Counted from the first letter of the stretch, positions 8,615-18,815 are shown. The stretch is DNA of 64,000 bases from an uncultured Parabacteroides sp. (GCA_944325355.1 CALUZS010000006.1:1-64000); one strand, 5' to 3'. Made by a program: numbers and translations. Notes: generated from the sequence alone by a model not told the origin.

Positions 8615-11512
8615 CTATCTGCCGCAAATAGCACGAAACTGACAGTAACTGCAATATTGGGTGTCTTCAGTTTGCTGGAAAGGTGTACTTTTGTCGAATA
8701 TTTTATCCAAACATGCCCGAAGCCCGTTTTCAAATGTTTCTGCATAATCGTCATAGTTGTTTACCGGAATATTTTTTCCTCTTTCAACATGATGGTAAAT
8801 GTGTGAGTCGAACCGGTTGAAAAGCGTACGGACATAATAGATATGCGGTTCTATGGTTGCCGAATTGAATAAACCTTTGTACATCATGGCATAAAGAAAC
8901 ACTTGCATCACCGCCTTGGAACGGTTCTTTTCTGAACTATCGAACAGGCTGTCCACATTTTTAAAATCAGATTTTCCTGTACCGCTTTTATAGTCGATAA
9001 TGCGGGTGATGCCGTTTATTCTATCGATCCGGTCAATAAAACCTTTTAGGAAGACGGACGTACCGTCATTCAGACAGATAGAGGAACGTATTAACTTTTC
9101 TGATTTTATGTATGTGAATGGAGACAATTTAGCATCTTCCTCCAGTATTTTGTCGACATATTTATAAATCATCGAACCGACCAGATAGTTTTGTCCGGTA
9201 AGCGGCCGGATATTCTCTGTCTTAAAGAATAATTCAGCGAAAGCGGCTTCAATCAGGTGCTCGATTCGCTGTTTGTCTTTCCGAATGTTTTTGAGACATT
9301 CGCTATCGATGGAACGACCGCATAAAGGCTGGTAAATATGCTCCATGACGCGGTGCAATATGCTTCCGAAGAGGTTGCTCTCGACAGTTTCGGATATTTC
9401 GTCTTCTTCTTTTATATCTTCGATGTATGAGAAGTAAAATTTCAATGGGCAATCGATGTATGTGTTAATGGCGCTTGCCGAAAGTGATTTTTCACCTTCC
9501 CTTTTAAACATCTCGAGTTTTGATAAGACTGTGTCGGTTTTGTTAATCGACAAGGTATGGGATTTTCCGGGCGCAATGTTGTAAGTTATCAGCGTGTCCA
9601 ATAGAGGAACCTGGTAATGATAGCGCAGCTGATGGACAAAGCGACTTACTTCTCCGGTCTGCAGCCCGTTGTTCCGGGTGTCGTAGATAAGTTTTACTTC
9701 TTTGCTCCTATATAAAAGTCTGTAGAAATGGTACGCCCATATACCATCTTGGTGTTCATAAGTTGGCAGCCCGAATCCGCGACGGAGATTATACGGAATA
9801 AAGGTGTTGGCTGTCTTTTTTGCAGGGAAGACACCTTCGTTCGCCGATAAGATAATCAAGCGGTCGAAATCGAGTGCCCGGGTTTCCAGTATACCCATAA
9901 TTTGGAGTCCGGATAAAGGTTCCCCTTGAAACGGGATGTTCATCATTTCCGTTGCCCGTTTTAACAAGTGCAGATAAGTCTCAATTTGCATGCGGATTCC
10001 GTTTTCCCGAATAATGTCATCTATCCGGTTGACAATGGAATGGTAATGGAAAATGAATTCCAATTCCACATCCTGCATTGTCGAGACCGTTTGTCGGCTG
10101 TCCGGGATATCTCCTTTATCGGAAGACGATGAAGATAATGATTCTATCAGGCAACTTAATTCTTCCAACATACGGATAATGTAGGAGGAGTAGTTCGCTT
10201 TATCTTCATCGATGGCTGTAAATACGGTCTTAAGCAAGGGAGTAACTGCAAGCTCGTCTGCCGGTATATATATTTTATTGAAATTGGTAATATCCTTTAC
10301 CAAATCGGAAATGGCATCCGGTGCCGTAGCGTTGATATAAGCATGGTTTAGGATAGGGAGGACATTCCGATAGTAATAGGTGGCTTGTCCGTTATTGTAA
10401 CGTACGTTTTTTTGTAATGTGAGGATTTGGTCGACCAGGATGGCGATGGGTGTGCCCGACAGCGGGTATCCCATTGTCACGTTTATGTTATGTATGGATT
10501 CCGGAATGGAGTTGAGTACTGGCATCAGCAGTGTCTCATCAGGTAATACAATGGCTGTACGAAGGGCTTCCTCGTTACTCATTGAACCGTTTTCTGCCCA
10601 TTGTTCCAATAACGGATAAACCTGTTTCGCTTGTCCTATGCCGGATGGGATACCGATGACTTCTATTTTGGGAAATCCGGGCATATCTTCGGGTAAAGGG
10701 TATTTGGAAGGGAAATTTTTTAAATTCCGGAGTACGAAAAATGATGCTTTATTTTGAGAATCGGTTACTTGTGGCGATTCGTAATCCCAATAGAAATCGG
10801 CTATGTCGAACTGTTTCAATTTCAGAAGAAGTTTCTCTTCGGAGACAGAGAGGGCATTCAGCCCAACGAATACAATTTTTTTGTAGGTCAGCTTGCAGCA
10901 ATCCGCTTTTTGCAGGTTCTCTGCTACTTCCCGGAAAATCATTCCGTCGTATCCTTTGTTCTCTTTCGCCAAACATCTTTTTAATTCACAATATAATTCA
11001 TATAACAGTTCCCAGAGCGCAAGGAATTTTTGCTGGTTGGGATTTTCGTGTTTGGGATAGAAAGAGGACCAGAACATACGGATTGCATCAATTTGCTCCT
11101 GTTCTAGGAACGAAAATTCGTTGTCGATAGCCTTTAAGTCGGAGATATTTGAAAATAGCCTTTTGGCATCAACCATGTATTTGTCCACGTCGTCGAAATC
11201 ATTCAACAGCATCTCCCCCCAATAAACAAACTCGTCGAAACTTTCCGTAGCCCTGCTTTTTTCCAAGTAAATCCGGTATAGCAGGAAAAGCATTTGTAAC
11301 CGGTCGGCAGACTGTTTACCGCTTAAACGGGCAAAGAGGTCGTTGATAGTGAGGATTGCCGGGGAAAAAATAGGTTTTCCAGCCAGTTCTGCGAGATATT
11401 TCTGAAAGAAAATGCCGGCTCGCCTGTTTGGAAAAACAAAAGCCAGATTGTGTATATCGGAATTATATCGGGTATAAAATTGTTCGGCAACCCTATATAA
11501 AAAAGGTCTCAT
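8615..11512 (-). CDS. AddB-like PD-(D/E)XK nuclease, helicase-nuclease subunit
   Basis: A 965-residue protein with an inactivated helicase-like N-terminal part (NRRAGIFFQKYL near residue 30; no clear Walker A GKT) and a C-terminal RecB-family nuclease (SASAINTY, then IDYKSGTGKSDF). Four cysteines that fit the AddB iron-sulfur staple are visible: C688 in YIDCPLKF and C954, C957 and C963 at the extreme C-terminus. It would process double-strand DNA ends for recombination with an AddA-type UvrD helicase. That partner is normally adjacent but is absent here; both neighbours are unrelated genes on the opposite strand. Confidence 0.85.
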   Translation of the reverse strand: MRPFLYRVAEQFYTRYNSDIHNLAFVFPNRRAGIFFQKYLAELAGKPIFSPAILTINDLFARLSGKQSADRLQMLFLLYRIYLEKSRATESFDEFVYWGEMLLNDFDDVDKYMVDAKRLFSNISDLKAIDNEFSFLEQEQIDAIRMFWSSFYPKHENPNQQKFLALWELLYELYCELKRCLAKENKGYDGMIFREVAENLQKADCCKLTYKKIVFVGLNALSVSEEKLLLKLKQFDIADFYWDYESPQVTDSQNKASFFVLRNLKNFPSKYPLPEDMPGFPKIEVIGIPSGIGQAKQVYPLLEQWAENGSMSNEEALRTAIVLPDETLLMPVLNSIPESIHNINVTMGYPLSGTPIAILVDQILTLQKNVRYNNGQATYYYRNVLPILNHAYINATAPDAISDLVKDITNFNKIYIPADELAVTPLLKTVFTAIDEDKANYSSYIIRMLEELSCLIESLSSSSSDKGDIPDSRQTVSTMQDVELEFIFHYHSIVNRIDDIIRENGIRMQIETYLHLLKRATEMMNIPFQGEPLSGLQIMGILETRALDFDRLIILSANEGVFPAKKTANTFIPYNLRRGFGLPTYEHQDGIWAYHFYRLLYRSKEVKLIYDTRNNGLQTGEVSRFVHQLRYHYQVPLLDTLITYNIAPGKSHTLSINKTDTVLSKLEMFKREGEKSLSASAINTYIDCPLKFYFSYIEDIKEEDEISETVESNLFGSILHRVMEHIYQPLCGRSIDSECLKNIRKDKQRIEHLIEAAFAELFFKTENIRPLTGQNYLVGSMIYKYVDKILEEDAKLSPFTYIKSEKLIRSSICLNDGTSVFLKGFIDRIDRINGITRIIDYKSGTGKSDFKNVDSLFDSSEKNRSKAVMQVFLYAMMYKGLFNSATIEPHIYYVRTLFNRFDSHIYHHVERGKNIPVNNYDDYAETFENGLRACLDKIFDKSTPFQQTEDTQYCSYCQFRAICGR

Positions 11513-11546
11513 ACGTACTTGGATGTATTTTCATTGTTGTATTCGA

Positions 11547-11554
11547 CAAAAATA
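11547..11554 (-). promoter_or_regulatory. -7 box of the AddB-like gene
   Basis: TATTTTTG on the minus strand, 35 bases upstream of the start codon at 11512; matches TAnnTTTG. Confidence 0.55.
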
Positions 11555-11648
11555 CATTTTTTCAAGGAATACTTCCGGCATTAAAATATTTAATTGAATA
11601 AAATGCATTATGATTACACGTTTGGTATAAAAATCAATAATTATTGCG

Positions 11649-11656
11649 TATATTTG
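11649..11656 (+). promoter_or_regulatory. -7 box of the GH109-like gene
   Basis: TATATTTG, matching TAnnTTTG, 41 bases upstream of the ATG at 11697. Confidence 0.55.
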
Positions 11657-11696
11657 CCTACTCAATAAAATTTTAAACATAATAAAAGAAAGAGTC

Positions 11697-13106
11697 ATGG
11701 AGAGCACTCGTCGTTCATTTTTAAAGAAAGTTTCAGCTGCCGGATTGGGCGCAGCAGGTTTGGCTATGGCAGGAAATGCCGAAGCCGCAATAAATGTTTC
11801 ATCTGAAAGCCAGGCGAAGAAAAAGAAATCGGCTGGAAAAGATGATGGGAAATTGCGTTTTGGATTTATCGGAACAGGTTCGCGTTGCCATGAACATATT
11901 AATAATGTATTGGCAATTCCGGGGAACAAAGTGGTTGCTATTTGTGATATCCAGCAAGGTCCTATAGAACGGACATTGAAACATATCGCACAATTTAATG
12001 TCCCGGCTCCGAAAGTTTATACCGGTAGCGAATTTGCATTCGAGGAAATGTTGAACAATGAGGAGTTTGACTGTGTGATTATTGCCAGTCCGTGGGAGTG
12101 GCATGTCCCGATGTCTGTCGCTGCAATGAAAGCCGGTGTCCCGTATGTCGGCGTAGAAGTTTCGGCAGCTAATACTCTTGAAGAATGCTGGGATTTGGTT
12201 AATACGTCGGAGACAACAGGCAGTCAGCTGAACATCATGGAAAATGTATGTTATCGTCGTGATTGTATGGCGGCATTGAATATGGTGCGTCAGGGTCTAT
12301 TTGGCGAAATGTTGCACGGAACATGTGGATATGAGCATGATTTGCGCGATGTAAAGTTTAATGACGGGAAAAATTATACCTACCAGAAAGGTGGCGAATT
12401 GCGGATGGGTCCGGAAGCGTTTGCGGAAGCTCAATGGAGAACCAACCATTCTGTTCACCGGAATGGTGATGTTTACCCAACGCATGGCATAGGTCCGGTT
12501 GCTCATTGTATGGATATAAACTGCGGAAACCGTTTCGTCTCTTTGACGGCAATGGCTACCCAATCTCGGGGATTGCACAAATTCATCGTAGATAATGGCG
12601 GAGAAAATCATCCGTTGGCAAAAGTTCGTTTCAACTTAGGCGATATTGTCACATCAATGATTAAGTGTGCTAACGGACAGACTATCATTGTTACACATGA
12701 TACCAACTCGCCTCGCCCATATTCTTTGGGATTCCGTATTCAGGGTACGGAAGGTTTGTGGATGAACGATGGTGATACTGTTTATATCCAGAATAAATCC
12801 AAACGTCCGCATATATGGGACAGTTCCGATGAATGGTTCAAGAAATATGATCATAAATTGTGGGCAAATCTGGAAGCTCAAGCAGCGGAAGCTGGTCATG
12901 GCGGTATGGACTTTATTATGATGTACGATTTGATTGATGCCATCCGCAATAAGAAACCGGCACCAATGGATTGTTATGATGCGGCAGCATGGAGCGCTAT
13001 TTCCGGGTTGTCTGAGATGTCGATAGCCCGTGGTGGAGCCTTGGTTGATTTCCCAGACTTTACCCGTGGAAAATGGATTAACCGCAAATCGAAGTTTGCA
13101 ATTTGA
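11697..13106 (+). CDS. Tat-exported Gfo/Idh/MocA family protein, GH109-like
   Basis: A 469-residue protein with a twin-arginine signal (RRSFLKK at residues 5-11, then an alanine-rich hydrophobic stretch to about residue 31). The NAD-binding Rossmann fold shows GFIGTGSR (~56-63). The Gfo/Idh/MocA C-terminal domain contains GYEHDLR and NGDVYPTHGIGP, which closely resemble GH109 alpha-N-acetylgalactosaminidases. These use a tightly bound NAD(+) for an oxidation-elimination-reduction mechanism, and Tat export of a folded cofactor-loaded enzyme fits. Substrate is inferred from the family; a plain sugar dehydrogenase is the alternative. It is monocistronic with its own promoter and terminator. Confidence 0.75.
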   Translation: MESTRRSFLKKVSAAGLGAAGLAMAGNAEAAINVSSESQAKKKKSAGKDDGKLRFGFIGTGSRCHEHINNVLAIPGNKVVAICDIQQGPIERTLKHIAQFNVPAPKVYTGSEFAFEEMLNNEEFDCVIIASPWEWHVPMSVAAMKAGVPYVGVEVSAANTLEECWDLVNTSETTGSQLNIMENVCYRRDCMAALNMVRQGLFGEMLHGTCGYEHDLRDVKFNDGKNYTYQKGGELRMGPEAFAEAQWRTNHSVHRNGDVYPTHGIGPVAHCMDINCGNRFVSLTAMATQSRGLHKFIVDNGGENHPLAKVRFNLGDIVTSMIKCANGQTIIVTHDTNSPRPYSLGFRIQGTEGLWMNDGDTVYIQNKSKRPHIWDSSDEWFKKYDHKLWANLEAQAAEAGHGGMDFIMMYDLIDAIRNKKPAPMDCYDAAAWSAISGLSEMSIARGGALVDFPDFTRGKWINRKSKFAI

Positions 13107-13128
13107 GAATTAATAAATAATTGAAAAT

Positions 13129-13176
13129 CCCCTTATGCCCGGTTTGTGAGAATCGTTCATAAGGGGTTCCTTTTTT
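13129..13176 (+). terminator. Terminator after the GH109-like gene
   Basis: CCCCTTATG (13129-13137) pairs with CATAAGGGG (13158-13166), followed by TTCC and six T. Confidence 0.85.
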
Positions 13177-13240
13177 CCTGTTTTTATCTGGGAGCATGCA
13201 ATTCCCCGGAGCTTTATCTGCAAGGGGCGGGGAGCGCACG

Positions 13241-14248
13241 TTATTTCTTGGTGTAATCTTTGATGATGCCTTCGCAAAGCCAGTTTGCAAGGGCTTGCCT
13301 GTTGTTGTGATGGATAAGCCGTTGTTGGTCAAAACTGTTTTGTATATTTCCCAATTCTACAAAAGTCAGAGGAATTTGTGTGTGTTCAATCACGTATAGC
13401 CCTCGGTATCCAACAGTTCCCCGGAATCCGCGTCCCGGTTGGTGTGTATCGTATTTATGTGAGAAAGTAGATTTCATCTGTTTGGCGAGCCGTTTGCTAA
13501 GACTGTTTTTGGAGTGATAGAAAAATACATCGGTCCGTTTCTGCTTCCCTCTGCTGTCGACATGGATGAAAATGGCACGTTTATAATTCGATTTGTCAGC
13601 AGAAGCCAATGAGTTTATTTTGTCGCAGCGCTGTTTTAACCGGGCGACTTGCCCGATTGGTATTGCTTTTCCCATACAAGTTTCTCTCTTGCTGTTGTTG
13701 AGATATAACTGGTTTCGGATTCCGTCTTTAGCGTCTTGTATGATGATGTGTACTTTTGCACCATTCATCAGCAGGTTGCGGGCAAGGCGCAAGATAATAT
13801 CGTATGCATATTCGTCTTCATGCAGTTGGTGGCCGTTCATCGTTCCGATGGCGCCGGGATCCGGACCTCCATGACCGCTTACAAGATAAAAAGATGCTCC
13901 TTCCAATTTGTTGGAAACAATCTTGTAGGAAGCATATTGTTTCCCGAAAAGCGGCTCTGTTCCTTGCGTTTTGTCCCTCTTTTTTGAACTAAGTTCATTT
14001 TCAAGAGGGGGAAGCGTATATGTAACACCTAATATCAGAGTGTTGTTTTTACCCAGTTTACCTTTGTTCAGTTCGATGAATTTTTTCCTTAGTGCTGGCG
14101 TGTTACGGTTGTATCGTTGTAGAAATACCGTGATTCCGTCACCATTTTTTGGCTTTGCCTTTTCTTGTGAAAAAATAAAACAGGGGTAAAAAATGAAAAA
14201 AATTGATAGTATGAAAAGACGGTAATTTACGCTTATTTGATTGGACAT
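13241..14248 (-). CDS. N-acetylmuramoyl-L-alanine amidase (Amidase_3)
   Basis: A 335-residue zinc amidase that cuts the bond between muramic acid and the stem peptide. A hydrophobic signal (residues ~10-27) precedes a linker and the Amidase_3 domain from about residue 125. Zinc-ligand and catalytic positions are visible: SGHGGPDPGAIG (His), HEDEYAYD (Glu), AIFIHVDS (His) and TFVELGNI (Glu). It is probably periplasmic, used in cell separation or turnover. It converges on the GH109-like gene. No terminator is evident on its own strand. Confidence 0.9.
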   Translation of the reverse strand: MSNQISVNYRLFILSIFFIFYPCFIFSQEKAKPKNGDGITVFLQRYNRNTPALRKKFIELNKGKLGKNNTLILGVTYTLPPLENELSSKKRDKTQGTEPLFGKQYASYKIVSNKLEGASFYLVSGHGGPDPGAIGTMNGHQLHEDEYAYDIILRLARNLLMNGAKVHIIIQDAKDGIRNQLYLNNSKRETCMGKAIPIGQVARLKQRCDKINSLASADKSNYKRAIFIHVDSRGKQKRTDVFFYHSKNSLSKRLAKQMKSTFSHKYDTHQPGRGFRGTVGYRGLYVIEHTQIPLTFVELGNIQNSFDQQRLIHHNNRQALANWLCEGIIKDYTKK

Positions 14249-14405
14249 AATGTACTTGATTTTTTATGAGTTCAAATACTCTTTATCTGACAGACAAATA
14301 TACAATAAATACCGAAATGAGCAAAGATTGTAGTGTATGTCAGAAATAGGGAAGAGCAGGATATGGAGAAACCACAGGTGAACGGTTGTAACAACAACCC
14401 GGGCA

Positions 14406-14459
14406 TTTCCAAAAAGATATTCCGGCTTTCCAGAAAAAGCCGGAATATCTTTTTGGAAA
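14406..14459. repeat. 24-bp perfect inverted repeat, with a degenerate tandem echo
   Basis: Arms 14406-14429 and 14436-14459 pair without a mismatch around a 6-base loop. The core CCGGAATA of the right arm is repeated imperfectly just downstream (CCGGAATACTTTT, from 14461), ending in ATGCCGG near 14488. No T-run follows. It sits in the 325-base gap 14249-14573, upstream of the activase promoter. The rest of that gap shows nothing I can assign. Confidence 0.85.
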
Positions 14460-14519
14460 ACCGGAATACTTTTAGAAAAATAATGCCGGAGAAAAATTAT
14501 TGACTAATCAATAATTTGC

Positions 14520-14527
14520 TAATTTTG
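14520..14527 (+). promoter_or_regulatory. -7 box of the activase operon
   Basis: TAATTTTG, matching TAnnTTTG, with TTGAC about 20 bases upstream; the ATG is 46 bases downstream. Confidence 0.5.
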
Positions 14528-14573
14528 GGGCGGTGTAAGGCATAAAAAGATTCTTTTATCGCCGTGGGAATAT

Positions 14574-17500
14574 ATGAATTGGAATATGAAAACTGTATGT
14601 AAAATAGGATTGGATATAGGATCTACTACTATTAAAGTGGTAGCATTGTCGCCAGATGGCGAAATAATTTATTCATGCTATGAACGGCATCATGCGCAGA
14701 TTTTTGGGAAACTGTTCACCCTGTTGACTGAATTGAAAAAGAGGATAGGAGATGATTTGGTCAGCATCCGGTTTACCGGTTCGGTAGGGATGGGGATTGC
14801 TGAAATGTGCGGATTCCCCTTTGTGCAAGAGGTTGTGGCTGTCACCCATTATATCCGGCAGTATCAAAAAGGACTTGCGTCGATGATTGATATCGGCGGA
14901 GAGGACGCAAAGGTTGTTCTCTTCCGGAACAATACGGTTACGGATTTGCGTATGAATGGGAACTGTGCCGGGGGCACAGGCGCTTTTATCGACCAAATGT
15001 CGGTGTTGTTGGGTATTTCTGTGGAGCAAATGAACGAGTTGGCTTTGAAGGCGGAACATATATACCCGATAGCTTCGCGTTGCGGGGTGTTTAGCAAAAC
15101 GGATGTTCAAAACTTGATAGCCAAGAATGCCAGTCTGGCGGATATTTCTGCTTCCATATTCCATGCGGTTGCTGTACAGGTTATCGTGACGTTGGCGCAT
15201 GGTTGCGAAATACAGCCGCCGATTATGTTTTGTGGAGGTCCGCTGACTTTTCTTCCAGCATTGAGGAGCGCCTTTGTCAATTACCTACATCTATCGGAAC
15301 AGGATATCATATTGCCGGAAAACAGCCATCTGATTCCTGCATGGGGTACGGCGCTGACTGCCGGCGATGATAAAACTATGCGGTTGTCGGATTTGATTGA
15401 AACTATCCATGTAGCTTCACAGAACAGGGTACATTTGTCGAAAAATCTGGAGCCTATTTTTATAAACGAGGAGGATTACCGGACTTGGAAAGAACGCATG
15501 TCACAATATAATGTCAAAAGTAAAGCGCTTGAAGCCGGGAAAGAGGAGGTGACCCTCGGTATTGATTCCGGTTCGACGACAACGAAGATTGTAATCTTGA
15601 ACCGGAATGATGAAATGTTGTACGCATATTATTGCAACAACCAAGGAAACCCGATACTTGCCGTGGAGAAAGGTCTGAAAGCTTTTGAGGAAGATTGCCG
15701 GCAAGCAGGAGCGGAGATAAGCATAAAGGGCAGTTGTGTTACCGGGTATGGCGAAGATCTGATAAAAGCTGCTTTCCATTTGGATGGGGGGATTGTAGAA
15801 ACGATGGCGCATTATGAAGCGGCGCATCATATAAAGAAAGATGTTTCGTTTATTCTCGACATCGGCGGACAGGACATGAAAGCGATCTTTGTTTCGGGTG
15901 AGGTGATTAATCGGATAGAAATCAATGAGGCTTGTTCTTCCGGTTGCGGCTCTTTCCTTGAGACATTTGCAAAATCGTTGGGGTATTCCATTCAAGATTT
16001 TGGAGTAGAAGCATGTCATGCGACGCGTCCGTATGATTTGGGGACACGTTGTACGGTCTTTATGAATTCGAAGGTGAAGCAGGCAATGCGCGAAGGCGCC
16101 ACCGTGCAGGATATAGCTGCCGGATTATCTTATTCCGTGATAAAGAATTGTCTCTATAAGGTATTACGCCTAAAAAACATGGAAGAGTTGGGAGAGAATA
16201 TCGTAGTGCAGGGAGGAACCATGCGGAATGATTCGGTGGTGCGTGCTTTTGAAAAACTGACGGGGAAAAATGTTTTCCGCAGCGACCATCCGGAGCTGAT
16301 GGGTGCTGTCGGTTGTGCATTGCATGCCCGCAAGTTTGCAGAGCACGGTACCGGAACCTCTTTAAAAGATCTATTGGAACATGCTTCATATACAACCAAA
16401 CAACAACAATGCCATGGATGCGAGAACCAATGTTATATTACCGCTTATATGTTCGAGAACGGGAACCGTTACTATTCGGGTAACCGTTGCGAAAAAGTGT
16501 TTACTAATAAAGGCGTGAAACAGCATGGCATAAACGCATATGCGCATAAGCTGGGATTGTTGTTTGACCGGACGGACAAAACAGACAAATTGGAGTCTCC
16601 TATTGCAGTTGTCGGCATTCCCCGTTGTCTGAATATGTATGAGGAATATCCGTTTTGGCATGCACTGTTCACTCATTGCAATATCCGGGTAGAGCTTTCT
16701 GCACCTTCTACGTTTGCAGCGTATGAGGAAAAAGTCAAGATGGTCATGTCGGATAATATTTGTTTCCCGGCGAAATTGGTTCACAGTCACATACAAAATT
16801 TGATAGACCGGAAAGTGGACCGTATATTTATGCCGTTTGTTGTCTTTGAAAAATTGGAAGGCGGACAGAATAGCTACAACTGTCCGATTGTTTCCGGTTA
16901 TTCGGAGGTGGTGAAAAGCGTACAGCAAGCAGCTATCCCGATAGATTCGCCTGTCATTACTTTTAAGGACGAACATCTGTTGCTTAAACAATGCCAAGCT
17001 TATTTGCGCCAGCTGGGTGTGAGTGATGTTATTTGCAAAAAGGCTTTTAGGAAAGCATTGGAAGCGGCGGCTGGTTTTGAAAAGGCGATGGTTGATTATA
17101 ACCGCCAGGTATTGGAAGAGAGCCGAAAGAAACAGCAGTTGTCCATTATGCTTGTCGGACGTCCTTACCACGCTGACCCGTTGATACAACATAAGTTGTC
17201 GGATATGGCAGCTGCAATGGGCGTGAATATAATCACCGATGATATTGTCAGAGACGAAGTTATCGGGATGGATGATATACATTTCCTGCCACAATGGGCG
17301 TATCCGAACCGTATTTTGAAGGCAGTGAAATGGGCTGCGCAACAGGACTCGGACGTGCAATGTATGCAAATGACCTCTTTTGGCTGTGGACCTGACGCAT
17401 TCTTGACCGATGAGACACGCAGTTTGTTGAAACGTTACGGCAAGACGTTGACTCTCCTGAAGCTGGACGATATTAGCAATATCGGTTCAATAAAATTGAG

Positions 17501-18815
17501 GGTGCGCTCTGCCATAGAGAGTTTGAAATACTCTGTGGAGAAGAGAGACAAACAGGAACCGGAGCATCCATTTGTTTCTACACCGGTATTTCAAACAGCG
17601 GACAGGAAGCGGAAAATCGTAGCCCCGTTCTTTACCCCGTTCATCTCTCCGTTGATACCGTCCTTGATGAAGTTGGGCGGATATGAAGCGGAGAATCTTC
17701 CGGTGAGTGATTCCGTTTCGTGCGAATGTGGATTGCAATATGCCAATAATGAGGTTTGTTATCCGGCCACATTGGTTGTGGGGGATATTGTAAAGGCTTT
17801 TGTAAGCGGTAAGTATGACCCGAAAACAACAGCAGTAGCGATGACACAAACCGGAGGGCAGTGCCGTGCGTCCAATTATTTGTCTCTGATAAAAAGAGCT
17901 TTGACCGAATCCGGATTTGGTGATGTCCCTGTTATCTCGCTTTCATTAGGTAGCGGGTTGAAGAGTGAACAACCGGGATTCCAAGTGAATTGGTTTAAAA
18001 TGTTTCCGATAATATTGAATACCATTTTATTCAGTGATTGTATTGCCAAATTTTATAATGCCGCAGTTGTACGGGAAAAAGAGAAAGGTGCAGCCGCAGC
18101 TTTGAAAGATTTTTATCTGGATGCCGCATGTAAGTTGATAGAAAAAAACGCATCCGATGGGTTGCTTGCCTGTCTGTCGGATGCAGCCAGGGATTTTAGT
18201 CGGATAACAGCGTCCAAGGATGTTCCCAAAGTGGGCATTGTAGGGGAAATTTATCTGAAATTTAATCCGTTCGCCCAGAAGAATATCGGAGATTGGTTAG
18301 TTTCAAAAGGAATAGAGGTGGTACCGCCCCTTCTGATTGATTTTTTCATGCAAGGTTTTGTAAATTACGAGAACAAGCAGGATAGCGGGTTACAACATAA
18401 ATATGTTCCTAACGGTGTTATTCATTGGTTATACAAAAAAGTGTGGAAACAGGTTGAGAAATTTAACCAGGTAGGTAGCCGATTCCGTTATTTTGTCCCT
18501 TTTAATGATGTGTTTGATGAAGCGAAGGAAGCTTCTAAAGTAATTTCATTGAGTGCCCAGTTTGGTGAAGGCTGGTTGCTCCCGGGGGAGATACTTTCGT
18601 TGGCGCGGCAGGGGGTGGATCATGTTGTCAGTCTACAGCCGTTCGGGTGCATTGCGAACCATATCGTTGCAAGGGGAATAGAAAACCGTATCAAACGGAT
18701 TTATCCGGATTTGCATTTGCTCTCTTTGGATTTTGACAGTGGGGTGAGCGATGTCAACATCGTTAATCGTCTGTTGCTTTTTATTAATGATTTGGAAACT
18801 GTAAGAAAAATTTGA
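14574..18815 (+). CDS. Fused acyl-CoA dehydratase activase-like protein (two BadF/HgdC ATPase domains, DUF2229 and dehydratase-like region)
   Basis: A 1413-residue protein. Two HgdC/BadF-type ASKHA ATPase domains are visible. The first has GLDIGSTT (~12-19), NGNCAGGTG (cluster Cys ~129) and SRCGVF (~170). The second has GIDSGSTT (~328), EACSSGCGSF (~453) and TRCTVF (~492). Then come a cysteine-rich CHGCENQC (~612), the DUF2229 region (~655 onward) and an HgdB-like C-terminal part. HgdC proteins use ATP to push one electron from a [4Fe-4S] cluster into 2-hydroxyacyl-CoA dehydratases. Here activator and acceptor-like parts share one chain, as in the double-cubane protein group. Its substrate is unknown. 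A MarR gene follows after seven bases. An in-frame ATG at 14586 is an alternative start. Confidence 0.8.
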   Translation: MNWNMKTVCKIGLDIGSTTIKVVALSPDGEIIYSCYERHHAQIFGKLFTLLTELKKRIGDDLVSIRFTGSVGMGIAEMCGFPFVQEVVAVTHYIRQYQKGLASMIDIGGEDAKVVLFRNNTVTDLRMNGNCAGGTGAFIDQMSVLLGISVEQMNELALKAEHIYPIASRCGVFSKTDVQNLIAKNASLADISASIFHAVAVQVIVTLAHGCEIQPPIMFCGGPLTFLPALRSAFVNYLHLSEQDIILPENSHLIPAWGTALTAGDDKTMRLSDLIETIHVASQNRVHLSKNLEPIFINEEDYRTWKERMSQYNVKSKALEAGKEEVTLGIDSGSTTTKIVILNRNDEMLYAYYCNNQGNPILAVEKGLKAFEEDCRQAGAEISIKGSCVTGYGEDLIKAAFHLDGGIVETMAHYEAAHHIKKDVSFILDIGGQDMKAIFVSGEVINRIEINEACSSGCGSFLETFAKSLGYSIQDFGVEACHATRPYDLGTRCTVFMNSKVKQAMREGATVQDIAAGLSYSVIKNCLYKVLRLKNMEELGENIVVQGGTMRNDSVVRAFEKLTGKNVFRSDHPELMGAVGCALHARKFAEHGTGTSLKDLLEHASYTTKQQQCHGCENQCYITAYMFENGNRYYSGNRCEKVFTNKGVKQHGINAYAHKLGLLFDRTDKTDKLESPIAVVGIPRCLNMYEEYPFWHALFTHCNIRVELSAPSTFAAYEEKVKMVMSDNICFPAKLVHSHIQNLIDRKVDRIFMPFVVFEKLEGGQNSYNCPIVSGYSEVVKSVQQAAIPIDSPVITFKDEHLLLKQCQAYLRQLGVSDVICKKAFRKALEAAAGFEKAMVDYNRQVLEESRKKQQLSIMLVGRPYHADPLIQHKLSDMAAAMGVNIITDDIVRDEVIGMDDIHFLPQWAYPNRILKAVKWAAQQDSDVQCMQMTSFGCGPDAFLTDETRSLLKRYGKTLTLLKLDDISNIGSIKLRVRSAIESLKYSVEKRDKQEPEHPFVSTPVFQTADRKRKIVAPFFTPFISPLIPSLMKLGGYEAENLPVSDSVSCECGLQYANNEVCYPATLVVGDIVKAFVSGKYDPKTTAVAMTQTGGQCRASNYLSLIKRALTESGFGDVPVISLSLGSGLKSEQPGFQVNWFKMFPIILNTILFSDCIAKFYNAAVVREKEKGAAAALKDFYLDAACKLIEKNASDGLLACLSDAARDFSRITASKDVPKVGIVGEIYLKFNPFAQKNIGDWLVSKGIEVVPPLLIDFFMQGFVNYENKQDSGLQHKYVPNGVIHWLYKKVWKQVEKFNQVGSRFRYFVPFNDVFDEAKEASKVISLSAQFGEGWLLPGEILSLARQGVDHVVSLQPFGCIANHIVARGIENRIKRIYPDLHLLSLDFDSGVSDVNIVNRLLLFINDLETVRKI

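Noticed and set aside
11697..14248. A polysaccharide utilisation locus
   Set aside because: No SusC, SusD, anti-sigma or hybrid two-component gene lies near the three glycosidase-type genes of the window; they look like single genes.
16386..17369. 327-codon minus-strand frame inside the fused activase
   Set aside because: Antisense shadow; composition is odd and the plus-strand protein is continuous with family motifs.
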